The notes under the pieces were generated by a model. That model was not told the DNA's origin. It ran no database searches and saw only the letters and a program-made list of their open reading frames with translations. Both the position numbers and the translations under genes were made by a program. A DNA stretch of 13,512 bases from Methanobacteriota archaeon (GTDB lineage Archaea; Methanobacteriota; Methanobacteria; Methanobacteriales; Methanobacteriaceae): assembly GCA_023434825.1 (NCBI GenBank), contig JAEYSH010000037.1, positions 1 to 13,512 of the forward strand, read 5' to 3'. Of the stretch, positions 1-7,290 are shown piece by piece (within the stretch, counting starts at the first letter, position 1; each line of letters starts with the position of its first letter).

Positions 1-1
1 A

Positions 2-1753
2 GCCAAAAGAATGGGTTTCTCTGATAAAAAACTTGCAGAAATTTCAGGATTCAGCGAAGAAGAAATAAGGAATATGCGTAAAGAAAACGATATTTTACCT
101 ACCTATAAAATGGTAGATACTTGTGCTGCTGAATTTGAGGCAAAAACTCCTTATTACTATGGTACTTATGAACAATTCGATGAAGTGGAAGTTTCGGATA
201 ATAAAAAAGTCATAATACTTGGTGCTGGACCAATCCGGATTGGACAGGGTATAGAATTTGATTATTGTTGTGTACATGGTGCAATGGCCCTCAAGGATGA
301 AGGAGTTGAAACCATTGTCATAAACAACAATCCAGAAACAGTTAGTACTGATTATGATATTTCTAATAAACTCTATTTTGAACCATTGACATTTGAAGAT
401 GTCATGGGAATTATCGATAAAGAAAAACCTTATGGTGTCGTTGTTCAATTTGGAGGTCAAACTTCTATAAATCTTGCGGTACCTCTTGCTGAAGAGGGAG
501 TAAGGATATTAGGTACTCCTCATGAAAGTATTGATAGGGTAGAAGACCGTGAAAGATTTACACGGGTTTTAGAACATCTTAAAATACCTCAGGCAGATTA
601 TGGGACTGCTTATTCATTTGAAGAAGCAAAGAAAGCTGCAGAGCGAATTGGATTTCCGGTACTCGTTCGACCATCATATGTACTTGGTGGAAGAGCCATG
701 GAAATTGTTTATGACGTGGTAGAACTTGAAGAATATATGAAAGAAGCAGTAAAAATCTCTCCAGAGCATCCAATACTTGTTGATAAATTCCTAGAAGATG
801 CAATAGAAGTGGACGTAGATGCATTGTGTGACGGCGAAAATGTTTTCATTGCAGGAATAATGGAACATATAGAAGAAGCAGGAGTACATTCAGGAGATTC
901 TGCATGTGTAATACCACCTCAAACAATCCCTGAAGAAGTTATAGATCAAATTAAAGAGTATACTAAGAAACTTGCGCTTGAACTGGATGTAGTTGGACTT
1001 ATGAATATCCAATATGCCGTAAAAGAAGATGGAGAACATAAAGTCTACATCATAGAGGCAAATCCACGTGCAAGTAGGACAGTTCCTTTCGTTAGTAAAG
1101 CTATTGGAATACCAATTGCCAAAATTGCAGCTAAATTGATGATTGGCCATAAACTTGCTGACATGGGCTTAACTGATGAAATAAAAATTGATCATGTTGC
1201 AGTTAAAGAATCCGTTTTCCCATTCATCAAACTTCCAGAATCAGATTCTATTTTAGGGCCAGAAATGAAATCCACTGGAGAAAGTATGGGAATTGATGAG
1301 AATTTCGGTCTTTCATACTATAAATCACAGTTATCTGCACATATGGAACTACCAACTGATGGAAAAGTGTTTATCAGTGTTAGAGATGCAGATAAAAATA
1401 AAATACAGGACATTGTTGAAAAAGCTGAAGAATTAGGCTTTGAACTTTGTGCTACAAGGGGAACTGCAGTAGCTGTCGAAGACCATGTAAAAATTGATAG
1501 AATTAAAAAGATCAGCCAGGGTTCTCCAAATATAAAAGAAGCAATATTAAATCACGAAATAAGCCTTATAATAAACACTCCTTCTGGGAAGCAGTCTTTA
1601 GATGATGGTTATTTCATAAGGAGACTTGCAGTTGAACTTGGAATACCTTATGTTACCACACTTGCAGGTGCTCGAGCAGCATTAACTGCGATAGAAAAAG
1701 TAAAAGATGGCGAAGTAGGAGTAAAATCCTTAAATGAGTACCACGGTGCTTAA
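2..1753 (+). CDS. carB: Carbamoyl-phosphate synthase large subunit, C-terminal part (5' end outside window)
   Basis: CarB makes carbamoyl phosphate from bicarbonate, ATP and glutamine-derived ammonia, for pyrimidine and arginine synthesis. The frame is open from base 2 (AKRMGFSDKK...), so the ATG at 11 is an internal Met and the gene is truncated by the window edge. About 583 residues are visible, aligning from memory with the second half of E. coli CarB (about 1070 aa). Numbering from that Met: the end of the oligomerisation domain (VDTCAAEF, 36-43); the second carbamoyl-phosphate half with GAGPIRIGQGIEFDYC (71-86); an ATP-grasp fold with RPSYVLGGRAMEIVYD and EANPRASRTVPFVSK; then a C-terminal MGS-like allosteric domain (KVFISVRDADK onward). 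Some methanogens split carB into two genes; this cannot be judged here. A T-rich tract follows the stop. Function is certain; only the 5' extent is unknown. Confidence 0.97.
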   Translation, partial: AKRMGFSDKKLAEISGFSEEEIRNMRKENDILPTYKMVDTCAAEFEAKTPYYYGTYEQFDEVEVSDNKKVIILGAGPIRIGQGIEFDYCCVHGAMALKDEGVETIVINNNPETVSTDYDISNKLYFEPLTFEDVMGIIDKEKPYGVVVQFGGQTSINLAVPLAEEGVRILGTPHESIDRVEDRERFTRVLEHLKIPQADYGTAYSFEEAKKAAERIGFPVLVRPSYVLGGRAMEIVYDVVELEEYMKEAVKISPEHPILVDKFLEDAIEVDVDALCDGENVFIAGIMEHIEEAGVHSGDSACVIPPQTIPEEVIDQIKEYTKKLALELDVVGLMNIQYAVKEDGEHKVYIIEANPRASRTVPFVSKAIGIPIAKIAAKLMIGHKLADMGLTDEIKIDHVAVKESVFPFIKLPESDSILGPEMKSTGESMGIDENFGLSYYKSQLSAHMELPTDGKVFISVRDADKNKIQDIVEKAEELGFELCATRGTAVAVEDHVKIDRIKKISQGSPNIKEAILNHEISLIINTPSGKQSLDDGYFIRRLAVELGIPYVTTLAGARAALTAIEKVKDGEVGVKSLNEYHGA

Positions 1754-1769
1754 TTTTCTTTTTTATTTT
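1754..1769 (+). terminator. Poly-T terminator after carB
   Basis: Directly after the carB stop the + strand reads TTTTCTTTTTTATTTT. Archaeal RNA polymerase typically terminates at such runs of U without needing a hairpin. No strong stem precedes it. Inferred from composition and position. Confidence 0.55.
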
Positions 1770-1800
1770 AATTTAAAACCAATTTTAGATTATTAGTGCC

Positions 1801-1989
1801 ATGATTGACAGAATTAAATATGCTCTGAAAACAGGGTTAATAATTGGAATATTGGGAGGATTAGTATTTTTTATTTGGAGTATTTTAAATAATACTCTCT
1901 CTTATTCAGTTAATTCTGGTATTATGGGCTTTATTGTATTTACGATACTTGGTTTTATTTTAGGAATGTTAATTTACAATCTGGAATAG
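1801..1989 (+). CDS. Small two-helix membrane protein, unknown function
   Basis: A 62-residue protein that I do not recognise. It starts with a short basic amphipathic stretch (MIDRIKYALK), followed by two hydrophobic glycine-containing segments at about residues 11-30 and 40-58. These are separated by a polar turn (NNTLSYSVNSG), so a two-pass membrane hairpin is likely. There is no cleavable signal and there are no catalytic motifs. It lies between two T-rich tracts, so it is probably transcribed alone. No clear ribosome binding site precedes the ATG; a TATA-like TTTAAAA lies about 22-28 bases upstream, which would fit a leaderless mRNA. Codon composition resembles its neighbours. It is a likely but unproven gene. 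Confidence 0.6.
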   Translation: MIDRIKYALKTGLIIGILGGLVFFIWSILNNTLSYSVNSGIMGFIVFTILGFILGMLIYNLE

Positions 1990-1996
1990 TTTATCA

Positions 1997-2011
1997 TTTT
2001 TTTATTTTTTT
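1997..2011 (+). terminator. Poly-T terminator
   Basis: The stretch TTTTTTTATTTTTTT follows the stop of the small membrane protein within 8 bases. It is a strong archaeal-type U-run terminator and separates this gene from the amidohydrolase. Confidence 0.65.
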
Positions 2012-2056
2012 AGAATAATTTAATTAAAATATAGAATAAATAATATTCTGATTGCT

Positions 2057-3208
2057 ATGATCACAATTGAAAATGCTACAGTTATTTATGGAAAAGAAAT
2101 GGAATCCATAAAAGCAAATATTGTCATAAAAGAAGACAAAATCATTGAAATTAGCAAAAATAAGGTTAAGGGGAGCAAAAAAATCGATGCTAAAGGATGC
2201 ATTGTGGTTCCCGCATTTATTAATTCTCATGTACATATGGGTGATTCCATTGCTAAAGATGTTGGAGACGGCAAAAGCATAGGTGAAATTGTAAAACCTC
2301 CAAATGGGCTTAAACATAAAATTTTAGAAGAATCTAAACCTTCAGAAATAGTAAAATCCATGAAGCAGTCTATGGAAGATATGTTAAGAAGTGGAACATC
2401 TACATTTGTTGATTTTAGAGAAGGCGGATTTGAGGGAATTGAATTAATTGATGAAGCCTCAAAAGACTTACCAATTCGAAAAATTGTGCTTGGAAGACAC
2501 CATTTATTCCATGATGAGGATGCCAAAAAATCAGAAATTAAAAAGGTAACAAAAGAACTGCTTGAAAATTGTGATGGCATTGGTTTAAGTGGATTTGGCG
2601 AAATAAAGGACGGTACTGCTCAAATAATAACAAAGATTTGTAAAAAAAAGGGCAAAATTTCTGCAATACACACGGCCGAACATGAGAAAGTTCAGAAGGA
2701 ATCTTTGGAGTTAACTGGAAAAAGTGAAGTTCAAAGAGGTATTGAATCTAATTTTGATATTTTAGTTCACCTCACATCTCCGGTAGGCGATGATTTAAAT
2801 CAGGTTAGTAATAGCAACTGTTCTGTGGTGTCATGTCCAAGATCAAATGGAACTCTTTCTGTTGGAATTCCTCCTTTAAAAGACTTTTTTGAACATAAAA
2901 TAAATGTACTTCTTGGAACAGATAATATAATGTTTAACTCTCCAAATATATTACGAGAAATGGAATATGCTTTAAAAGTTACACGCGGGTATTACAGAGA
3001 ATATTTTCCTCCAGCCGAAATATTGAAAATGGCAACAGTAAATGCTTCAAATGCCTTGAATATAAACAGCGGATATATAGAAGAAGATAAAATCGCAGAT
3101 TTAGTCATTGTAAAACAAAAATCTGAAAATCCAGTACTTTCAATTATTAATCGAACAGAATTACAGGACATTAAAAAATTGATATTAAATGGTAATCTTG
3201 TATTTTAA
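2057..3208 (+). CDS. Amidohydrolase-superfamily protein, nucleoside/nucleobase deaminase type
   Basis: A 383-residue metal-dependent hydrolase of the amidohydrolase superfamily, in the cytosine deaminase / SAH-MTA-adenosine deaminase branch. The N-terminal beta-sandwich part (1-50) leads into the metal motif NSHVHMGDS with H58 and H60. Further expected ligands and catalytic residues are visible: H205 (AIHTAEH), H238 (LVHLTSP) and D289 (LLGTDN). The C-terminal strand IADLVIVKQ closes the composite domain. The length is somewhat short for MTA/SAH deaminases (about 420-430). Substrate cannot be read from the sequence; an adenosine-type purine is a guess. No ribosome binding site precedes the ATG, and a TATA-like AAAATATA ends about 23 bases upstream, so the mRNA may be leaderless. 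A UspA gene follows after 28 bases. Confidence 0.85.
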   Translation: MITIENATVIYGKEMESIKANIVIKEDKIIEISKNKVKGSKKIDAKGCIVVPAFINSHVHMGDSIAKDVGDGKSIGEIVKPPNGLKHKILEESKPSEIVKSMKQSMEDMLRSGTSTFVDFREGGFEGIELIDEASKDLPIRKIVLGRHHLFHDEDAKKSEIKKVTKELLENCDGIGLSGFGEIKDGTAQIITKICKKKGKISAIHTAEHEKVQKESLELTGKSEVQRGIESNFDILVHLTSPVGDDLNQVSNSNCSVVSCPRSNGTLSVGIPPLKDFFEHKINVLLGTDNIMFNSPNILREMEYALKVTRGYYREYFPPAEILKMATVNASNALNINSGYIEEDKIADLVIVKQKSENPVLSIINRTELQDIKKLILNGNLVF

Positions 3209-3226
3209 AGTTTAAAAAAGATTATT

Positions 3227-3233
3227 GGGTGAT
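3227..3233 (+). promoter_or_regulatory. Ribosome binding site of first UspA gene
   Basis: GGGTGAT lies 3 bases upstream of the ATG at 3237. It matches the archaeal anti-Shine-Dalgarno end of 16S rRNA and fixes this start codon. Confidence 0.7.
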
Positions 3234-3236
3234 TAG

Positions 3237-3683
3237 ATGTATAAAAAGATTTTATTGCCAACAGATGGATCTGAAAGTGCTGAAATAGCTGCAGAACACG
3301 CTTTTCTTTTAGGAAGTAAAAGCGGCGCTGAAATAATGGTTTTGAATGTGATTGAAACTCCAAGGTTTTCAGGAATTCGATCTGAAGATAAGGATGAATT
3401 AATGAATAGATTAAAAGATGAGGGACAAAAATCCTTTGATCGTATTAATGAAAAATTAATGGGCCGCAGAAGCATGGGAAAGTGTGAAAAAGACATAAAT
3501 TTAAGATTTGAATTTAAAGAAGGTTCTCCGGTTGATACTATACTTAAAACGATAGACGATGAAGATATAAACCTTGTAGTTATGGGGACTTCTGGAAAAA
3601 GAGGTTTGAATAGGTTTTTACTGGGTAGTGTAGCTGAAAATACAATGAGATCAGCAAAAATCCCTGTTTTAGTAGTGCGTTAA
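3237..3683 (+). CDS. Universal stress protein, UspA family (copy 1)
   Basis: A 148-residue single-domain UspA protein of the ATP-binding, MJ0577-like type. It begins with the beta-1 strand and aspartate of the fold (KKILLPTDGS, D10). The nucleotide motif G-2X-G-9X-G(S/T) is intact near the C-terminus: G117-TS-G120-nine residues-G130-S131, followed by ENTMRSAKIPVLVV. Family members are soluble cytoplasmic dimers that bind ATP or AMP and help stress survival; the exact role is unknown. It lies 28 bases after the amidohydrolase and may be read through from it. A close paralogue follows 101 bases downstream, so this is a tandem duplication. Confidence 0.93.
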   Translation: MYKKILLPTDGSESAEIAAEHAFLLGSKSGAEIMVLNVIETPRFSGIRSEDKDELMNRLKDEGQKSFDRINEKLMGRRSMGKCEKDINLRFEFKEGSPVDTILKTIDDEDINLVVMGTSGKRGLNRFLLGSVAENTMRSAKIPVLVVR

Positions 3684-3712
3684 TTTTTATTATTAAAACT
3701 GATAAATAATCA

Positions 3713-3722
3713 ATTATATAAA
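3713..3722 (+). promoter_or_regulatory. Probable TATA box for second UspA gene
   Basis: TATATAAAT-type sequence about 60-70 bases before the ATG at 3785, in the gap between the two UspA genes. A second TATA-like run lies at about 3743-3752. Either would give the second copy its own promoter. This is inferred from sequence likeness in an AT-rich region. Confidence 0.4.
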
Positions 3723-3784
3723 TCTGGAATAATAACAGTTAATAATATATAAATGAGTAATATATTATTTCAAGGGGTGAACTC

Positions 3785-4231
3785 ATGTATAAAAAAATTT
3801 TATTACCAACTGACGGTTCTGAATATGCCAATAAGGCTGCAAAACATGCAATATGGCTTGCAAGTGTAACTGGCGCGGAACTTATAGTTTTAAATGTAAT
3901 AGAAACATCTTCATTGGTAGGATTACCTGCTGAGGATCTTATAGTCCGAATTAAAGAAATGCTTAAAGAAGAAGGACGTAAATCACTGGAAGAGATTTCA
4001 AAATTAACTGAAGAGAGCGAAACTGGAGAATGCAGGGAAGAAGTTAAATTAGATTTAATTACAGAAGAAGGTGCTCCTGCAGATATTATAGTTAAAAAAA
4101 TAAAAGAAGAAAATATAGATCTGGTTGTAATGGGAACTTCAGGAAAACATGGGTTGGACCGATTTTTACTGGGCAGTGTAACTGAAAATGTAGTTCGATC
4201 AGCTCCGTGCCCGGTTTTAGTTGTTCATTAA
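3785..4231 (+). CDS. Universal stress protein, UspA family (copy 2)
   Basis: A 148-residue paralogue of the preceding gene, same length and opening (MYKKILLPTDGSE), with the ATP-binding motif intact (MGTSGKHGLDRFLLGS). The middle region, about residues 41-90, differs most between the two, which is the usual variable part of UspA. A strong ribosome binding site GGGGTGA (3774-3780) sits 4 bases before the ATG. The gap before it contains TATA-like sequence, so this copy may be expressed independently. Followed after 54 bases by a CBS-domain gene, another adenine-nucleotide-binding family. Predicted soluble and cytoplasmic. Confidence 0.93.
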   Translation: MYKKILLPTDGSEYANKAAKHAIWLASVTGAELIVLNVIETSSLVGLPAEDLIVRIKEMLKEEGRKSLEEISKLTEESETGECREEVKLDLITEEGAPADIIVKKIKEENIDLVVMGTSGKHGLDRFLLGSVTENVVRSAPCPVLVVH

Positions 4232-4233
4232 AG

Positions 4234-4262
4234 ATATAAAAGAATATAAATAATTATTTTTT
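4234..4262 (+). promoter_or_regulatory. TATA-like elements and T-run between UspA copy 2 and the CBS gene
   Basis: After the UspA stop come two TATA-like runs (GATATAAAAG and AATATAAATA), then a run of six T at 4257-4262. The TATA elements lie about 35-50 bases before the CBS start at 4286 and could promote it. The T-run could end the UspA transcript. Weak, composition-based evidence. Confidence 0.35.
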
Positions 4263-4285
4263 AATTAAAAATCGTTGGTGTAACA

Positions 4286-5122
4286 ATGCTTATAAAAGAA
4301 GTAATGTCAGAGAGTATACACTATATACAGGTTCCAGGGAACCGTCAGAGTGCTCTAGAATTAATGCGGGAAAAGAACGTATCAGGATTACCTGTAGTTA
4401 AAAATGGGACAAAAAAGTTAATAGGGATAGTTACAAGGTCAGATCTTGTAAATAATCCAGATGAAGAACAACTTGCGCTTATAATGACCAGGAATCTTTT
4501 AACTGCAGCTCCAGATGATGATATCAAAGTTGCTGCACAGATAATGATAGAAAACAATATAAGAAGAGTTCCAGTTGTTGAAGATGAGAAACTGGTAGGT
4601 TTAGTAACTGCATTTGATCTTATTGAACAGGCAATATCTAAATTAGAAATTAAAGAACCAGTTAAAGATTATATGATTACAAGTATCCCTACTACTTGGG
4701 AAGGAACTCCTTTAAATGTAGCATTTGAGATAATGAGATATTCTGGTTTTAAAGTCCTTCTCGGTCTAAATAAAGATGGTAAATTATCTGGAATACTCAC
4801 AGAAACTGATTTTATCAATGAAAGTGAAATTGTATCAGAAAGATCAGTTCATAACACATCTGTAGGTACTGAAGGGGATAAATGGTCATGGGACAGTACA
4901 AATGTCCTTTATGTTATAAAAAATCATTTGAAATTCTCTGATAAAAGTGTTAAAGATGTTGCAGCTTCTGATTTGGTTATAGCAACTACAAGAACCACAG
5001 TGACTGAATGTGCTAATAAGATGAGACATCATAACATTGAACAGATACCAGTTATAGACGTTGAAGGCGAACTCGCAGGGCTTGTAAGAGCTACAGATTT
5101 AATAAAGGCAATCAAGGATTAA
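4286..5122 (+). CDS. Four-CBS-domain protein
   Basis: A 278-residue protein built almost entirely of CBS motifs, at about 7-57, 66-115, 129-178 and 224-274. Each ends in the typical pattern of hydrophobic strand, G-hydrophobic-V-T/R and D-L/F: GIVTRSDL, GLVTAFDL, GILTETDF and GLVRATDL. A less conserved linker (about 180-222) separates the third and fourth. No catalytic domain, DNA-binding domain or membrane segment is attached, so it is probably a cytoplasmic nucleotide sensor. CBS pairs commonly bind AMP, ATP or SAM; the ligand cannot be read here. The start is supported by GGTG at 4277-4280. The next gene begins one base after the stop, so the two are almost surely cotranscribed. Confidence 0.92.
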   Translation: MLIKEVMSESIHYIQVPGNRQSALELMREKNVSGLPVVKNGTKKLIGIVTRSDLVNNPDEEQLALIMTRNLLTAAPDDDIKVAAQIMIENNIRRVPVVEDEKLVGLVTAFDLIEQAISKLEIKEPVKDYMITSIPTTWEGTPLNVAFEIMRYSGFKVLLGLNKDGKLSGILTETDFINESEIVSERSVHNTSVGTEGDKWSWDSTNVLYVIKNHLKFSDKSVKDVAASDLVIATTRTTVTECANKMRHHNIEQIPVIDVEGELAGLVRATDLIKAIKD

Positions 5123-5123
5123 G

Positions 5124-5546
5124 ATGACGGACTCATTACTTCTTAAAATAACATCAGAAAAAGGTAACATTAGAGTTGTTTCAAAAAATGACGGAGAAGT
5201 TTCTGTAAGAGTAATTCTTTTGAAATTAATTCTCGGATATTGCTGGTGGGCTAATATTCCGGTTGTAGAAACAATATTCAACGTCATTGAAGAAACAATT
5301 AAAAATACAATGAAAGAAGTCTATGATTACGATAAACTTACCATAGATTACGATTATAAAGCAGATGATACCTTAGAAGATGCTTCAAAAATTGAAATAT
5401 TCATAAACAGCGTTACTGTAGATGAAATTGAAATTGAAGTAAATGGAAGGTACTTATTGTTTGAAGGTATGGATAATAGAAGCTTCATGCAAAAAAGAAC
5501 TGCTTTTAGAAGAAAAGTAAATGAAAATGTATTTAAAAATCTTTAA
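5124..5546 (+). CDS. Conserved-looking hypothetical protein, coupled to the CBS gene
   Basis: A 140-residue protein that I do not recognise. Its ATG lies one base after the CBS stop, with AAGGA (5114-5118) inside the end of the CBS gene as likely ribosome binding site, suggesting translational coupling. One hydrophobic stretch runs from about residue 29 to 56 (VRVILLKLILGYCWWANIP...), then an acidic middle (YDYDKLTIDYDYKADD) and a basic C-terminus (KRTAFRRKVNE). The hydrophobic stretch could be a buried helix or a membrane anchor. Its position suggests it works with the CBS protein, but no function can be assigned. Its stop codon directly abuts the stop of the opposite-strand larE-like gene. 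Confidence 0.8.
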   Translation: MTDSLLLKITSEKGNIRVVSKNDGEVSVRVILLKLILGYCWWANIPVVETIFNVIEETIKNTMKEVYDYDKLTIDYDYKADDTLEDASKIEIFINSVTVDEIEIEVNGRYLLFEGMDNRSFMQKRTAFRRKVNENVFKNL

Positions 5547-6602
5547 TTAAGTTAATTTTCGCCTTATTAAAGGTAAAACCAGAGTTAAAAGATTTTTTGC
5601 ATCTTCTTTATCTATTACTCTTCTTGCAACTATTTTTCCGCCCTTAAAAACTGTTATATTTTTTCCTTTAGTTTCAAGCATTGCTATTCCCATTTCTTCT
5701 GAACATTTTGGAGAACCAAGAATTTCAAGTTCTGCGCATGTTTTTTTGATATCTATTTCATATGGAAGTTCAGTTTCAAACATAATTTTATTTTCTTCAT
5801 CTTTACATGGCTTATAAACTACCAGGTCCTTTTTCTCCTCGCCATAACCTCCAATATCGAGAGTTACTCTTTTAAAACCTACAGCTTTAAGTTCAGAGCT
5901 TATATGATTTAAAACCCCCATATTAAGGAGTTTTGATATATTTCCAACTTCAATTCTTGCAACATCATCGTAATCTCGAACTCTTACTGGACCTTCTCCA
6001 ACTGTATTTTTAATTAATGATTCGGCATAACTAATTCTATTTATCTTTTTAGGAGTTATTTCGTTATTTGTAGAAATTCTGGTGGCAAGACAGGTGGTAG
6101 ATGTTGAATAATCTATATTTAACTCTTTCAACGTTTCTCTAACCTCTTCTTCTGTAAGGCCTGCATATACCAATGGACTTAATATATTTTTTTCGTAATT
6201 AACCATTATTCCGGGTCGATCTTCCAGTAAATCGCTTATATTGGTCCCATCAACTATTGTTTCAAATCCCTTTTCGGCTGCAATTTCTTGAAGTTTACTG
6301 TACATTTTATTTTTACAGATAAAACATCTATGTGGTGGATTGGATTTAAAAGCAGAATCTTTAAGGAAATCTTCTTTTATAACTTCATGATTAATTCCAA
6401 CTTCATCTGCAATTCGTTTAGCATTGTTTATACAGTCTGATGGTAAGGCTCCATTATCAACAGTTACTGCAAGTGCATTTTTGGCTGCCTCGCCAGCAAT
6501 TTTAGCAATCAGGGTGCTGTCAGCACCGCCCGAAAAAGCTACTAAAACTTCCTTATCTTTAAGATATTCCTCTAATTTCTCTATTTTTTGTTGGAGGTTC
6601 AT
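5547..6602 (-). CDS. larE: LarE-like ATP-dependent sulfur transferase with C-terminal extension
   Basis: A PP-loop ATP pyrophosphatase of the LarE family. LarE adenylates its substrate and donates sulfur, classically for the nickel-pincer cofactor of lactate racemase. Counting from the longer start (354 residues), the PP-loop is SGGADS (27-32), followed by RCFICK (C96, C99), DGTNISD, and TTCLATRI (C174). C174 is at the position of the sacrificial cysteine of Lactobacillus LarE. Family variants with three cysteines are reported to carry an iron-sulfur cluster; C96, C99 and C174 could form such a set. The core normally ends near 270-280; here a tail of about 75-80 residues follows, with C269, C292 and C303 in or near it. 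The ATG at 6602 is preferred because AAAGGATGA lies just upstream; the ATG at 6611 has no room for a site. It is downstream of tfuA in the same unit. The true sulfur acceptor is unknown. Confidence 0.88.
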   Translation of the reverse strand: MNLQQKIEKLEEYLKDKEVLVAFSGGADSTLIAKIAGEAAKNALAVTVDNGALPSDCINNAKRIADEVGINHEVIKEDFLKDSAFKSNPPHRCFICKNKMYSKLQEIAAEKGFETIVDGTNISDLLEDRPGIMVNYEKNILSPLVYAGLTEEEVRETLKELNIDYSTSTTCLATRISTNNEITPKKINRISYAESLIKNTVGEGPVRVRDYDDVARIEVGNISKLLNMGVLNHISSELKAVGFKRVTLDIGGYGEEKKDLVVYKPCKDEENKIMFETELPYEIDIKKTCAELEILGSPKCSEEMGIAMLETKGKNITVFKGGKIVARRVIDKEDAKNLLTLVLPLIRRKLT

Positions 6603-6625
6603 AAAATTCATCCTTTAAGCTGATA

Positions 6626-7270
6626 TTAATAGGTTAATTTTTTAATGTATTTTAAAACGTCAATTGCGTCCTTTCTTTTGATATCTATCCCTTCTTCCAT
6701 TAAAAAGTTTTCAATAATTGCTATTTTTGCGGGATGGAGCTGCACCGTATTTAAAAGAAGAGTATATGTTCGTTTAGGATAAAAAATTGACTTGGCAGTA
6801 TCAATCAAAATTTTGAAGTCTTCTTTATCAATTAAACCTTTTTCTAGTGCTTTCTTAAAGTTATATTCCATACTTACAAGAGAATCAGAAAGTTGTTCCA
6901 TGTTCATTGGATTAATAACAACAGCAACATCATCATCTGATTCAATGTGTCCATTTTTATACTGACTATAAACATAACCGACTCCAATCATCCCAAAATC
7001 ATCCAGTTCGGATGCTCGAAGCGCCCCCATACTGGCTCCTCCAACTACGGTAACTCCTCTTTTAAGTACATCAAGTATTTCACGGTGAGAAACAGCAGGC
7101 TGCTGATGAAAAACACCATCAATAATTCCAATTATGTCTGGGTTTTCATTTAAAACCTCTATAATGTCTCCCCTTTGGATTGGATCTCTATAATCCGCAT
7201 CTAATATGTCAAGAGCTTCATGGTGGCTCAAAGAAGGTCCTAAAAAGATTATAATTTTTTGATTATTCAA
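6626..7270 (-). CDS. tfuA: TfuA-family protein (YcaO partner type)
   Basis: About 214 residues, typical for the TfuA core domain. Counting from the longer start, family features are FLGPSL (11-16), GVFHQQPAVSHREI (54-67) and the glycine/serine-rich GGASMGALRASEL (79-91). TfuA proteins partner YcaO enzymes in backbone thioamidation; in methanogens the known target is a glycine of McrA, giving thioglycine at the active site of methyl-coenzyme M reductase. No ycaO gene is in this window. There is no ATG near the start. TTG codons occur at 7276 and 7270; GGAGA (7277-7281) touches the first but is well spaced for the second, so 7270 is chosen. The larE-like gene follows after 23 bases, so the two form an operon. 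The role in McrA modification is inferred from the family. Confidence 0.86.
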   Translation of the reverse strand: MNNQKIIIFLGPSLSHHEALDILDADYRDPIQRGDIIEVLNENPDIIGIIDGVFHQQPAVSHREILDVLKRGVTVVGGASMGALRASELDDFGMIGVGYVYSQYKNGHIESDDDVAVVINPMNMEQLSDSLVSMEYNFKKALEKGLIDKEDFKILIDTAKSIFYPKRTYTLLLNTVQLHPAKIAIIENFLMEEGIDIKRKDAIDVLKYIKKLTY

Positions 7271-7290
7271 TTTCAATCTCCAGATTTTTT

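Noticed and set aside
95..1150. Several - strand open frames opposite carB
   Set aside because: The carB frame is conserved throughout; the antisense frames have no family match, and their Phe/Ile/Tyr-rich composition is typical of antisense AT-rich coding DNA.
2227..2580. 117-codon - strand frame opposite the amidohydrolase
   Set aside because: It is serine- and proline-rich, as expected from reading a coding strand backwards, and the opposite frame carries intact catalytic motifs.
3237..4231. Two UspA genes considered as one gene split by a frameshift
   Set aside because: Each is full length with its own start, ribosome binding site and complete ATP motif; they are tandem paralogues.
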